In this document: piece by piece, positions 38,344 to 46,321 of the stretch | Position numbering within the stretch: position 1 is the first letter of the stretch | Layout of the letters: each line of letters begins with the position of its first letter | Origin: an uncultured Desulfovibrio sp. | GTDB taxonomy: Bacteria > Desulfobacterota > Desulfovibrionia > Desulfovibrionales > Desulfovibrionaceae | Reading direction: 5' to 3' | NCBI RefSeq assembly: GCF_944324935.1 | Contig: NZ_CALUYG010000020.1 | Span: 1 to 48,916, forward strand | Length of the DNA: 48,916 nt | The notes under the pieces: model-generated | Told to the model about the DNA's origin: nothing | Database searches by the model: none | What the model saw: the letters and a program-made list of their open reading frames with translations, nothing else | Translations under genes and position numbers: made by a program

Positions 38344-39609
38344 TCAGCCGTCCTTGTGGATCTTGTGTATCCTGCGCCACCACTGGCTCAGGCGCGTCTC
38401 GTCGCCGCAATCCCTGGGCTGGTAGAAACGCCGGCCCTGCACCTCGTCCGGCAGATAGGCCTGTTCCACATAGCCTTCAGGATAATTGTGCGGGTACTTG
38501 TAATCCTTGCCGTAGCCCCATTCCCGCTGGAGCTGGGTCGTGGCGTTGCGCAGATGCAGGGGCACGGGCGGCACGCCGTTAAGCTTTACTTCGCGCTGGG
38601 CGTTGAGATAGGCCGCATAACTGGAATTGCTCTTGCGGGCAAGAGCCAGATAGACGACCGTTTCCGCCAGGGGGATGAAGCCCTCGGGCATGCCCACGAA
38701 TTCCACGGCCTGCTGGCAGGCCACAGCCAGCGGCAGGGCCTGCGGATCGGCCAGCCCCACATCCTCTGAGGCCGACAGGATGAGGCGGCGGCAGATGAAC
38801 CGGGGGTCCTCGCCTCCTTCCAGCAGGCAGGCCAGATAAAAGAGAGCCGCATCCACATCGCTGCCGCGGATGGACTTGATGAGCGCCGAGGCCAGCTCAT
38901 AGTGATTGTCCCCGTCCTTGTCGTGCCGGGCCAGCATTTCCGGCAGGGCGGCCTTGAGCGGCTCGGCATGGCGGCTTTCCTCCGGCAGGGCGGCAGCGTA
39001 CTCCACCAGATTGAGCAGGGTGCGGGCATCGCCGCCCGCCGCCGAGGCCAGCACTTCCCGGGCGGCATCATCCAGCGTGATGTGCAGGGATTCCGCGCCG
39101 CGCCGCGCAAGCTCCATGAGTTCCGTCCGCCCCAGCGGACGCAGACGCAGCACATGCAGGCGCGAGAGCAGTTGCCGCGTCACGCTGAAGGAGGGGTTTT
39201 CCGTGGTGCTGGCCAGCAGGGTCAATTCGCCGGATTCCAGCAGCGGCAAAAAAAAGTCCTGTTGCGCCCTGGAAAAGCGGTGCAGCTCATCCAGCACCAG
39301 CACTTCCACTCCGGTCAGCAGCCGGCGCAGATGCTGCAGGCCGGCTTCCGGCGCGCTGATGCGGAGATAGCGCTTGCCGCTGGCCCGCGCCAGCAGCAGC
39401 GCCAGCGTGGATTTGCCGCAGCCGGGAGGGCCGAAAAAAAGCAGGCTCGGCAGACGCGGGGCCTGCATGAAAGAACGGATCTTGGCCGCAAGATGCGGCT
39501 GCCCCAGAAAAAATTCCAGACCGTCGGGGCGCAGCCGCTCCGGCAGGGGGCGGGAAGCGTCCTCGCCGCTGCTCAGGAGGGACGGTTGATCGTGAGATGT
39601 GAAGCCCAC
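38344..39609 (-). CDS. rarA: Replication-associated recombination protein A (RarA/MgsA)
   Basis: A clamp-loader-like AAA+ ATPase of about 421 residues acting at stalled replication forks. PLPERLRPDGLEFFLGQPHL is the family N-terminal block, FFGPPGCGKSTLA Walker A, LVLDELHRFSRAQQD Walker B and LLASTTENPSFSV sensor 1. The C-terminal half includes SAIKSIRGSD-like (ALIKSIRGSDVDAALFYLA), DPRFICRRLILSASEDVG and WGYGKDYKYPHNYPEGYV, all typical of RarA. The start is uncertain: GTG 39609 gives a family-like N-terminus, TTG 39627 would add six residues, and neither has a good SD site. It overlaps the 3' end of rsmE, so translation is probably coupled. Confidence 0.92.
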   Translation of the reverse strand: MGFTSHDQPSLLSSGEDASRPLPERLRPDGLEFFLGQPHLAAKIRSFMQAPRLPSLLFFGPPGCGKSTLALLLARASGKRYLRISAPEAGLQHLRRLLTGVEVLVLDELHRFSRAQQDFFLPLLESGELTLLASTTENPSFSVTRQLLSRLHVLRLRPLGRTELMELARRGAESLHITLDDAAREVLASAAGGDARTLLNLVEYAAALPEESRHAEPLKAALPEMLARHDKDGDNHYELASALIKSIRGSDVDAALFYLACLLEGGEDPRFICRRLILSASEDVGLADPQALPLAVACQQAVEFVGMPEGFIPLAETVVYLALARKSNSSYAAYLNAQREVKLNGVPPVPLHLRNATTQLQREWGYGKDYKYPHNYPEGYVEQAYLPDEVQGRRFYQPRDCGDETRLSQWWRRIHKIHKDG

Positions 39610-40325
39610 CAGTGGATCCCCAGACAAAGTGTTGCCGCGGTCTCGCAGCGCAGGATACGCTGACCAAGGCTGACCATGCGGAAGGAAGCCCCCCGCAGCG
39701 CCTCCAGCTCGCGCGCCGAAAAGCCGCCCTCAGGGCCGATGACATAGAGGGTCGTACCGGGCCGGCCCACCATGTCGGGCGTCAGCATGGAGGAGCCGTC
39801 CTGCAGTTCCCAGGGCAGGATGCGTTCATCGACCTGCCCGGACAGGGCGAGCACATCGCCGATGCCGCCGGAAAGCGCGCGGATCTGCGGCAGCCAGGGG
39901 TTGCCGCACTGCTTGGCCCCGGCGATCATCTGCTTCTGCCAGGATTCCCGGATATCGGCGGGCAGGCGGCCCTGACTGTGATCCCCCTGCCAGAGCCAGA
40001 CTTCCCAGGCGCCCAGCTCCACGGCCTTTTCCATGAAGAAACCGCGGCGCACCGCCTTACTGAAGGCCAGGGCGATGATGGCCCGGGAGGCGGGCTCGGG
40101 AGCGACGTCCACGCTGCGGCAGACAAGGCGCACCCTGCGCTTGCCGCTCTCCACGACCGTGAACAGGCCGATCCGGCCCCTGCCGTCCAGCAGGCTGACG
40201 TCCGTCCCGGGGCCAAGGCGCAGGGACTGCGCCAGATGCACGGCCTCCTGTCCCTCCAGCAGCGCCTCGCCCTGCGGCGCGGCGGGCCAGTCTTCCGGAG
40301 CCAGATAAAAACGATGTTCGCTCAC
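39573..40325 (-). CDS. rsmE: 16S rRNA (uracil-1498-N3)-methyltransferase RsmE
   Basis: A 250-residue SPOUT-class methyltransferase making m3U1498 in 16S rRNA. The N-terminal PUA-like part (HRFYLAPEDW, HLAQSLRLGPGTDVSLLDGRG) is followed by the knotted SAM domain: ALAFSKAVRRGFFMEKAVELGAWEVWL, IGPEGGFSARELEAL and LGQRILRCETAAT. All family motifs are present. The GTG start at 40325 overlaps the preceding stop (GTGA), with GAGG a few bases upstream. Second gene of a four-gene minus-strand operon. Confidence 0.94.
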   Translation of the reverse strand: MSEHRFYLAPEDWPAAPQGEALLEGQEAVHLAQSLRLGPGTDVSLLDGRGRIGLFTVVESGKRRVRLVCRSVDVAPEPASRAIIALAFSKAVRRGFFMEKAVELGAWEVWLWQGDHSQGRLPADIRESWQKQMIAGAKQCGNPWLPQIRALSGGIGDVLALSGQVDERILPWELQDGSSMLTPDMVGRPGTTLYVIGPEGGFSARELEALRGASFRMVSLGQRILRCETAATLCLGIHWWASHLTINRPS

Positions 40326-42043
40326 GAAAAGGCCTCATCCTTATGGGTTCTCGCCTTGCGGACGGCCCGGAAGCCGTCCAGCAGGGACACCAGTTTGCCA
40401 TAATTGCGCCGTATTTCAAGTCCGGCCTTGCTCAGGTGCTCCTCCGGCGGTTCCATATAGGTACGCAGCATGTAGCGGTCGGACAGGATGCCCTCCACGC
40501 ACTTCATAATGGCATCCACAAGATCGGGGAAGAAGGTGGAGATCTCAAACTTGAGATCCGTCAGCTGGGCGAGCGCCTCGCGCATCATCTGCCGGTAGGT
40601 GATGCGTGCCCCCTTGAAGGTGCGCAGCCGCAGGTCCTCGAGGATGCGTACGCGCCGCGCCTGCTGGATATAGCTGAAGCGCGTGCAGACCTCACGATGC
40701 AGCTCGCGCATGGTCTCAAAGGCCTCGTCGTTTTCCGGCGCATAGAGATAGCGGGAAAGCACCTTGCTCACGTTGGAGAAGAACTCGTCGCTGTAGCTGA
40801 TCATGCGGCGCTGGTGCTTGGTCAGCCAGGCATAGAGGAACTTGAGCCGCTTTTCGTCGGTATCGGTATTCTCCACCACTTCGGTACGCTTGTAGACGAT
40901 GCGGCCCGAGTATTCCCCGCGCACGATGTCGTTGAGGCGCAGGAACATGTTGGTGGTGTCCTTGATGATGTTGAGCCCCGGCAGGGGCTGGCCCGTCAGG
41001 GGATGCAGCACTTCCTGAAAGGCCACGGAAAGGGCGCGGTCCTGCCGCACGTTGCTCTGATCGAAGCTGTGCTGGCGGTAGGTGATGCGGATGATGATCA
41101 CCCGCCGGGCCCTGTCGAGGAAAAATCCTCCCTCCTCTATGCGTTCGATGACCTCTTCCTGATCCTCGTCCACCTTGACGAGCGCTATCTTTTCCAGCAG
41201 GGGATAGCGCCGGTTCTCGCCGTCCGCCGTATAGGTGGTGATGGTGCGGTCCGTCTGCCCCAGCACGCGCAGGAGGAAGCGTTCGCCCATCTTGTGCAGC
41301 TTGCGGGCGAAGAGGGCGGACGAGGTGCGCCGTTCGGACACGATGGGGAAGCCGTAAAGCTCCATGAGATACTGGTAGACGAACATGCGGTTGCGTTCGT
41401 ACAGCTCGTTGTCGCCGTAGACGAACTTGCCGATGCGGATGCCGAAGCGCTTGAGCTCGCTGTCGATGTCCGAAGGGAAGGAGGCGAAGATGCCGGCCAG
41501 ATGGAACTGACGCCCCGCATCCAGCGCCAGCACCTGCGCCCTGTCCATGCTGCAAAGGTAGGGGACAAGCGCCGGATAGGTGTCCAGCAGCGAGGTATCC
41601 GCCGTACGGAACTGCTGCCGGAAAACGTCCTGATGCAGGCGCGGCAGCCGGGCGGCGATGGCCTCCAGATTCTGGTGGTACACCTGGCTTTCCAGCGGGC
41701 AGCAGGGCACGCCCTCCACCTCGGTGATGACCGGGTGCAGCTTGTCATACTGGAAGATCTCGGAAAAATAGTGCAGCTGCCGGGCAAAGGCCACCAGGGC
41801 GAAACCTGGCAAGTCCTTGTGCTCGAACATGTCGTTGTCGAAGGAGGGGAGCAGCTCGCGCGACTCCACCAGCGGATAGCCCTTGCTCTCCTGAAAGGGC
41901 TTGACCAGACAGAAGCGGATATGTACCGCATCAAGAAAGGACTTGAGCTGCTCGAGCGTGCTGCATGGCAACGGCTCGGCAAGCGTTTCGGCGTCCTGCC
42001 AGGGCAGGCCGTTCTTGCTGAAAACTTCTTGCCATTTGAGCAT
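40322..42043 (-). CDS. Uncharacterised 573-residue protein
   Basis: I do not recognise a family. The protein is soluble, without signal peptide or membrane helices. It has a mixed alpha/beta N-terminal part (KWQEVFSKNGLPWQD; LVESRELLPSFDND), Arg-rich beta stretches (RVIIIRITYRQHSFDQ), and a helical C-terminal third (LTKHQRRMISYSDEFFSNVSKVLSRYL; LTDLKFEISTFFPDLVDAIMKCVEGIL). No catalytic motif stands out. Codon use matches its neighbours. GGAGAAGG precedes the ATG. It is the first gene of an operon with rsmE and rarA, which share a nucleic-acid theme, but this alone does not assign a role. Divergent from the GAF protein gene. Confidence 0.85.
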   Translation of the reverse strand: MLKWQEVFSKNGLPWQDAETLAEPLPCSTLEQLKSFLDAVHIRFCLVKPFQESKGYPLVESRELLPSFDNDMFEHKDLPGFALVAFARQLHYFSEIFQYDKLHPVITEVEGVPCCPLESQVYHQNLEAIAARLPRLHQDVFRQQFRTADTSLLDTYPALVPYLCSMDRAQVLALDAGRQFHLAGIFASFPSDIDSELKRFGIRIGKFVYGDNELYERNRMFVYQYLMELYGFPIVSERRTSSALFARKLHKMGERFLLRVLGQTDRTITTYTADGENRRYPLLEKIALVKVDEDQEEVIERIEEGGFFLDRARRVIIIRITYRQHSFDQSNVRQDRALSVAFQEVLHPLTGQPLPGLNIIKDTTNMFLRLNDIVRGEYSGRIVYKRTEVVENTDTDEKRLKFLYAWLTKHQRRMISYSDEFFSNVSKVLSRYLYAPENDEAFETMRELHREVCTRFSYIQQARRVRILEDLRLRTFKGARITYRQMMREALAQLTDLKFEISTFFPDLVDAIMKCVEGILSDRYMLRTYMEPPEEHLSKAGLEIRRNYGKLVSLLDGFRAVRKARTHKDEAFS

Positions 42044-42143
42044 GCGTCACCTTCTCCATGTAGTGAGAAACTCTACGATATTTTTCTTTCGATTTCCAGC
42101 CCTCCGCCCGCTGTTTCCACAAAAAAACCGTCGGGCCGGGCAG

Positions 42144-42172
42144 TTGCAGCCAGCCCTTTCCTCTGCTAACAT
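42144..42172 (+). promoter_or_regulatory. Candidate promoter of the GAF-mreB operon
   Basis: TTGCAG (42144-42149), a 17-base spacer and TAACAT (42167-42172), about 60 bases before the GAF protein ATG. Weak -35; pattern match only. Confidence 0.35.
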
Positions 42173-42234
42173 GAAGGCAATGCCCATGCTGACGGGCAGC
42201 ACCCTACAACATCGGCGCATTCCCCGTACGTTTT

Positions 42235-43284
42235 ATGAACAATATCCTTGAAAAACATGTCCTGAGCATCGTGTGCAGCGTTTTCGACGCGTACTCCGCC
42301 GTGCTCTTCCTGCCGGAAGAAGGCGCGGAAGAGGAAGGAGAGGTGCATCGCCTGGTCGCCTCCTTCAGCCTGGGAGACGGCATCGACGAGGGCAGCACCA
42401 TCCAGCCGGGCAAGGGACTTGTGGGCTGGATCCTGCGCAACCGCCAGCCGCTGGTCGTGCCCAACTTCGACAAGCACCAGAGTACGCTGGGCTATTACCG
42501 GGAAGGAGAAGAAGGGGGCGTCAAGGCCTTCATGGGCTGTCCCGTGCCCACGGGCGGCGCGCTGTGCGTGGACAGCAAGCGCCAGTATTCCTTCACGGAC
42601 AAGGACTACAAGATCCTGCAGATGTTTGCTGAGCTCATCACCCGCCAGCAGAACGCCCAGGGCGGGGCGGAGCCGCTGGGGGGAGACATCTCCCGCTATT
42701 TCGCCCAGCTCTGCGTCATCCAGAATCTTCGCTTTCACCACAAGCGCTGGCCGCAGTTCATCCAGAATTACCTGAAAACGATAGCCGAGGCCACGAACTT
42801 CGATTATTGCGCCTTTGCGTCGGTTGCGCGGCCCGGCGAAGCCTACTGTCTGGAATGCGAGTCCGTCCCCCTGCTGCTCAACGAGGGGGAGATGCTGGAA
42901 TTCAGCATGAACAGCGGCCTTGCGGGGTGGGTGTTCAACAACGATCGCCCCGTCTTCGCGGAAGGCGTCAACGGCGGTCAGGGGACCATGCTCTTTGCCA
43001 AACTCCCGGAAATGCCGGAGTTTCAGGCTGCCATCTGCCTGCCGATCATCGTCAACAAAAGTACCCGCTGCGTGCTCTGCCTGGCCCACGGCACTCCCCG
43101 CGAGATGGACGAGGCCCTGCGCAGCTTCGTAAAGCTGGCGGCGGACCATCTGGCCCTCTTTCTGGAAAATCTCTATCTCAAGACCAGACTGCGGAACATG
43201 CTGCCGCGGGCGCATGTCCATACCAGCGGTTCCCGCATGTACGACCCGGACAACGCGCCGCAGCCCCAGGCGGATGAAGAATAG
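42235..43284 (+). CDS. Protein with two GAF-like domains
   Basis: A 349-residue cytoplasmic protein. Two GAF-type sensor domains are apparent. The first (residues 1-140) has SAVLFLPEEG, GKGLVGWILRNRQPLVVPNFDKH and MGCPVPTGGALCVDSK. The second (about 165-320) has NSGLAGWVFNNDRPVFAEG, EFQAAICLPIIVNKSTRCVLCLAH and a closing FVKLAADHLALFLENL helix. No output domain is attached, so it would signal through a partner. GAF domains bind small molecules such as cyclic nucleotides, or haem; the ligand is unknown. The ATG at 42235 has no good SD site. mreB begins two bases after its stop, so the pair is translationally linked. Confidence 0.84.
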   Translation: MNNILEKHVLSIVCSVFDAYSAVLFLPEEGAEEEGEVHRLVASFSLGDGIDEGSTIQPGKGLVGWILRNRQPLVVPNFDKHQSTLGYYREGEEGGVKAFMGCPVPTGGALCVDSKRQYSFTDKDYKILQMFAELITRQQNAQGGAEPLGGDISRYFAQLCVIQNLRFHHKRWPQFIQNYLKTIAEATNFDYCAFASVARPGEAYCLECESVPLLLNEGEMLEFSMNSGLAGWVFNNDRPVFAEGVNGGQGTMLFAKLPEMPEFQAAICLPIIVNKSTRCVLCLAHGTPREMDEALRSFVKLAADHLALFLENLYLKTRLRNMLPRAHVHTSGSRMYDPDNAPQPQADEE

Positions 43285-43286
43285 CC

Positions 43287-44312
43287 ATGCTGCCGCATCT
43301 GTTCCGTCGCTTCTTTGCCCAGGACATCGCCATGGATCTGGGGACGGCCAATACCCTGCTGTTCACCCGCAAGCATGGCATCGTCATCAACGAACCGTCC
43401 GTGGTTGCCCTGGACGTCCAGAAAAACACGGTGCTTGCCGTGGGGAGCGAGGCACGGGAATATCTGGGGCGCACGCCGCAGCGCATCCGCGCCATCCGGC
43501 CCATGAAAGACGGCGTCATAGCTGACTTTGACGTCACACGGGCCATGATCGCCTATTTCGTGCGCAAGACCATCACCGGCCTGCGCCTGGTCAAGCCATC
43601 CATGGTCATCTGCATCCCCACCGGCATCACGCAGGTGGAAAAACGGGCCGTCATCGACTCCGCCCATCTGGCCGGCGCGCATGACGTCTCCCTGGTGGAG
43701 GAACCCATGGGGGCGGCGCTGGGGGCGGATCTGCCCGTGCGCGAGCCGCTGGGCAACATGGTGCTCGACATCGGCGGCGGCACCAGCGAAGTGGCGGTCA
43801 TTACCTTGTGCGGCATTGCCGTTTCCCAGTCGGTGCGTGTGGCGGGGGACGCCATGAACATGGCCGTTCAACGCTATCTGCGGGATGTCTTCCGGCTCGA
43901 GGTCGGCGAGATCACGGCGGAAAACGTCAAAAAGATCCTCGGCAACGCCGTGCCCCGGCCTGAAGCGCCCCGGCTTGAGGTCTCCGGCAAGGACCTGGTG
44001 GAAGGGGCCCCCAAGGTCATCACCATCGGCGAGGGACACATCCGCGAGGCGCTCCACGACTGCATACAGGCCATTGTGGGGGCCGTCCTGCGGACCCTGG
44101 AACGCACCCCGCCGGAACTGGCCGCGGACATCCACCGTAACGGCCTGCTCATGGCCGGCGGCGGCTCCCTGCTCCGGGGACTGGATCAACGCATCGCCCG
44201 GGAAACGCGCCTCAAGGTCTTTGTGGACAAAGACCCCCTGACCACGGTGCTGCGCGGAACGGCACAGGCCATGCTGGACCGCGAGCTCTATCAACCCGTC
44301 TTCATCAACTGA
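43287..44312 (+). CDS. mreB: Rod shape-determining protein MreB
   Basis: A 341-residue bacterial actin, the usual MreB length. The N-terminal segment MLPHLFRRFF is amphipathic and likely binds the membrane. DIAMDLGTANTLL is the phosphate-1 motif, LVEEPMGAALGADLPV the hinge region, VLDIGGGTSEVAVI phosphate-2, and GLLMAGGGSLLRGLD the adenosine motif. It forms filaments guiding cell-wall synthesis. Unusually, mreC, mreD, pbp2 and rodA do not follow; the next gene is an inositol monophosphatase-family gene, and a double-GAF gene precedes it. It may be a second MreB paralogue or a relocated gene. Confidence 0.95.
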   Translation: MLPHLFRRFFAQDIAMDLGTANTLLFTRKHGIVINEPSVVALDVQKNTVLAVGSEAREYLGRTPQRIRAIRPMKDGVIADFDVTRAMIAYFVRKTITGLRLVKPSMVICIPTGITQVEKRAVIDSAHLAGAHDVSLVEEPMGAALGADLPVREPLGNMVLDIGGGTSEVAVITLCGIAVSQSVRVAGDAMNMAVQRYLRDVFRLEVGEITAENVKKILGNAVPRPEAPRLEVSGKDLVEGAPKVITIGEGHIREALHDCIQAIVGAVLRTLERTPPELAADIHRNGLLMAGGGSLLRGLDQRIARETRLKVFVDKDPLTTVLRGTAQAMLDRELYQPVFIN

Positions 44313-44327
44313 CCACAACTGACCGCC

Positions 44328-45143
44328 ATGTATGATCTTTCCTGCAACCTGTCCGAGCTCACGGACAGGGTCGAGGCCGTGGTACGCCGCAGCGGCGACA
44401 TCATCCTTGAACACTGGCGTCATCCAAGCCATGTGCGCCACAAGGGCCGCATCGATCTCGTCACCGAAACCGACGAGGCCGTGGAGGCCTTCCTTGTACA
44501 GGAGCTGCAACAGCTCGTGCCTCAGGCGGGCATCCTTGCCGAGGAGGGCGACGCCTTCGGGCCGGGCACGGACGGACTGTGCTGGATCATCGATCCGGTG
44601 GACGGGACGACCAATTTTGTCCACCGGCTGCCGCATGTGGGCACGTCCGTGGCCCTCTGGGACAAGGGCGAACCCGTGCTGGGCATCGTCAATGTGCCCA
44701 TGCTGCATGAATGCTACCGGGCCTGCCGCGGCGGCGGAGCCTTCCGCAACGGCGACCGCCTCGGCGTCAGCGGCGCGGACCGCCTGTCGGACAGCCTCGT
44801 GGCCACGGGCATCCCCTACGCCATCCGTGAAGAACTGCCGCACATCATGGCCCAGCTCGCCGCCGTCCTGCCACAGGTGCAGAACCTGCGGCGCATGGGG
44901 GCGGCCTCCATCGACCTGGCCTATGTGGCCTCCGGGCAGCTCGATGCCTATTTTGAACGGGGGCTCAAACCCTGGGATGTGGCGGCCGGCATACTGCTCG
45001 TCACGGAAGCCGGCGGCCGGATAAGCCGCAGCGACGGCGCACCCTTCCGCTTTGGGGATGAGATACTGGCCACCAACGGCCATGTGCATGCGGCCATGTG
45101 CGATCTGCTGCAAACGGCCGCGCAGGCCTGCCCGCACGACTAG
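44328..45143 (+). CDS. Inositol monophosphatase family protein (SuhB-like)
   Basis: A 271-residue Mg2+-dependent phosphatase. The metal-binding motifs are in order: ILAEEGDAFG (Glu-Glu), WIIDPVDGTTNFVHRLP (DPxDGTxN) and GLKPWDVAAGILLVTEAGG (WDxAAG). The N-terminal part has GDIILEHWRH and DLVTETDEAVEAFL. Substrates in this family include inositol phosphates, 3'-phosphoadenosine phosphates and fructose bisphosphate; SuhB proteins also join transcription antitermination complexes. The substrate here is undecided. It lies 15 bases after mreB. The TAG stop is shared with the first bases of an interspersed repeat. Confidence 0.92.
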   Translation: MYDLSCNLSELTDRVEAVVRRSGDIILEHWRHPSHVRHKGRIDLVTETDEAVEAFLVQELQQLVPQAGILAEEGDAFGPGTDGLCWIIDPVDGTTNFVHRLPHVGTSVALWDKGEPVLGIVNVPMLHECYRACRGGGAFRNGDRLGVSGADRLSDSLVATGIPYAIREELPHIMAQLAAVLPQVQNLRRMGAASIDLAYVASGQLDAYFERGLKPWDVAAGILLVTEAGGRISRSDGAPFRFGDEILATNGHVHAAMCDLLQTAAQACPHD

Positions 45144-45309
45144 GGCCTGTCCACACTATTCTCCTTGTTTTGGGGGGAAGAATCAGGAACACGAGGCGGC
45201 GGCACGGCGCCGCCCGGCAGAACGTGAGCGGAAAAGCCGCGTTTTCCGCGAAGCGTCAGCCCGTATAGTTTGAAAGGCGAAGCGCTTCAAAAGGAAAATG
45301 TGCTCAAAG
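45141..45309. repeat. Interspersed hairpin-rich repeat mosaic, copy 3
   Basis: It starts TAGGGCCTGT at the suhB-like stop codon, as at 15691, with ACACTAT and CTTGTTTTGGGGGG following. From about 45190 it is the reverse-orientation counterpart of 48577-48725: GTGAGCGGAAAAGCCGCGTTTTCCGC, the TTTGAAAG/CGCTTCAAA arms and GGAAAATG near the end correspond. It lies between convergent genes. Confidence 0.8.
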
Positions 45310-45348
45310 CAAGCGGACAGGACGGATGAGACGGGCAAGGCGGACGGT

Positions 45349-45849
45349 TCAGCCCAGCAGGTCGCTTTCCAGAACGGCGTGACGCACAAGCGGGGAAAGC
45401 AGTTCCCCGCCGTGGCGGGCCAGCCCCCGGAACTCCTCCTGATCCAGCAGCAGACGCGTGGCGGCGTCTTCGGCCAGCAGGAGCAGGCGGGACGGCGTGA
45501 CCCGCAGCATGAACAGACTGACAAAGGCCTGTTCCGTGGCCGGGCAGGGCGGCAGAGTTCCCAGTTCGCACGGGCGGCAGGACGCCAGATCCCGCTCCCC
45601 GGCCAGCGCCTCGGCGCTTTCCAGCAGGGAAGCGCCCGCGACAACGGGAGCCCTGGCAAAGAAGTCCCAGCCCTGCGGTCCGGCAGCCAGCAGGATATGG
45701 GGCCCGCTCTCCACCACCAGGCAGATCTCCCGATGGACGAGCCGCTGCTCCCGCACAAGCGACGCGGCAAGACGACAAAAAGGACGATTGCGGGCATCGA
45801 CGACTTCCAGCAGGGAGTGCGCGCCCGCCAGCAAGGGACGATTCCGCAT
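45349..45849 (-). CDS. Nudix-like protein lacking the Nudix box
   Basis: A 166-residue protein. Its first 50 residues resemble the start of Nudix hydrolases of the isopentenyl-diphosphate-isomerase type (LLEVVDARNRPF, a short helix, LVHREICLVVESG). The rest keeps a strand pattern (HILLAAGPQGWDFFA), but the catalytic GX5EX7REUXEEXGU box cannot be found, so it is unlikely to hydrolyse diphosphates. CELGTLPPC may bind metal through cysteines. The ATG at 45849 is preceded by CAGGAG. Its start codon shares CATG with the rimI start on the other strand. The fold call is tentative. Confidence 0.6.
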   Translation of the reverse strand: MRNRPLLAGAHSLLEVVDARNRPFCRLAASLVREQRLVHREICLVVESGPHILLAAGPQGWDFFARAPVVAGASLLESAEALAGERDLASCRPCELGTLPPCPATEQAFVSLFMLRVTPSRLLLLAEDAATRLLLDQEEFRGLARHGGELLSPLVRHAVLESDLLG

Positions 45850-46309
45850 GACGACTCCTGGAACGGATCTGACGTTTCGCCGCCTGCACGCCGGAGACGC
45901 GCAGGCCATGTTCAGACTGGAAAAATGCTGCTTCAGCCAGCCCTGGACCGAGGAACAATGCCGGGCCGCCTTCCTCCAGCCGGCCTTCGCCGCCTTCGGT
46001 CTGCTGGAGCCGGCGGGGCTTGTGGCCTACATCTCCTTTTACCATAGCGCGGATGAACTGGAAATACTCAATATCGCCGTGACGCCGGGACGCCGCCGGC
46101 AGGGCCTGGGCCGCCGGGTGCTGGGAATGGCCTTGCAAGTGGCGGGGAAAATGGGTATCAAAAAGAGTTTGCTGGAAGTGCGCGAAAGCAATCTTCCGGC
46201 CATCGGCCTGTACGAAAGTTTTGATTTTCGCCCGGTGGGGCGACGACGCAACTACTACCGCGCCCCGGACGAGGATGCCCTGATCTACGAACGCCTCGCC
46301 AAGGCCTGA
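45848..46309 (+). CDS. rimI: Ribosomal protein S18-alanine N-acetyltransferase RimI
   Basis: A 153-residue GNAT acetyltransferase. The order of motifs is that of RimI: MFRLEKCCFSQPWTEEQ, LVAYISFYHSADELEILNIAVTP (motif C/D), RRRQGLGRRVL (acetyl-CoA-binding Q/RxxGxG/A), SLLEVRESNLPAIGLYESFDF and VGRRRNYY. It acetylates the N-terminal Ala of ribosomal protein S18. The ATG at 45848 is used, with AGGGA upstream; it overlaps head-to-head with the start of the Nudix-like gene. tpiA begins at or just after its stop codon. Confidence 0.9.
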   Translation: MTTPGTDLTFRRLHAGDAQAMFRLEKCCFSQPWTEEQCRAAFLQPAFAAFGLLEPAGLVAYISFYHSADELEILNIAVTPGRRRQGLGRRVLGMALQVAGKMGIKKSLLEVRESNLPAIGLYESFDFRPVGRRRNYYRAPDEDALIYERLAKA

Positions 46310-46321
46310 ATGGGACCCATC

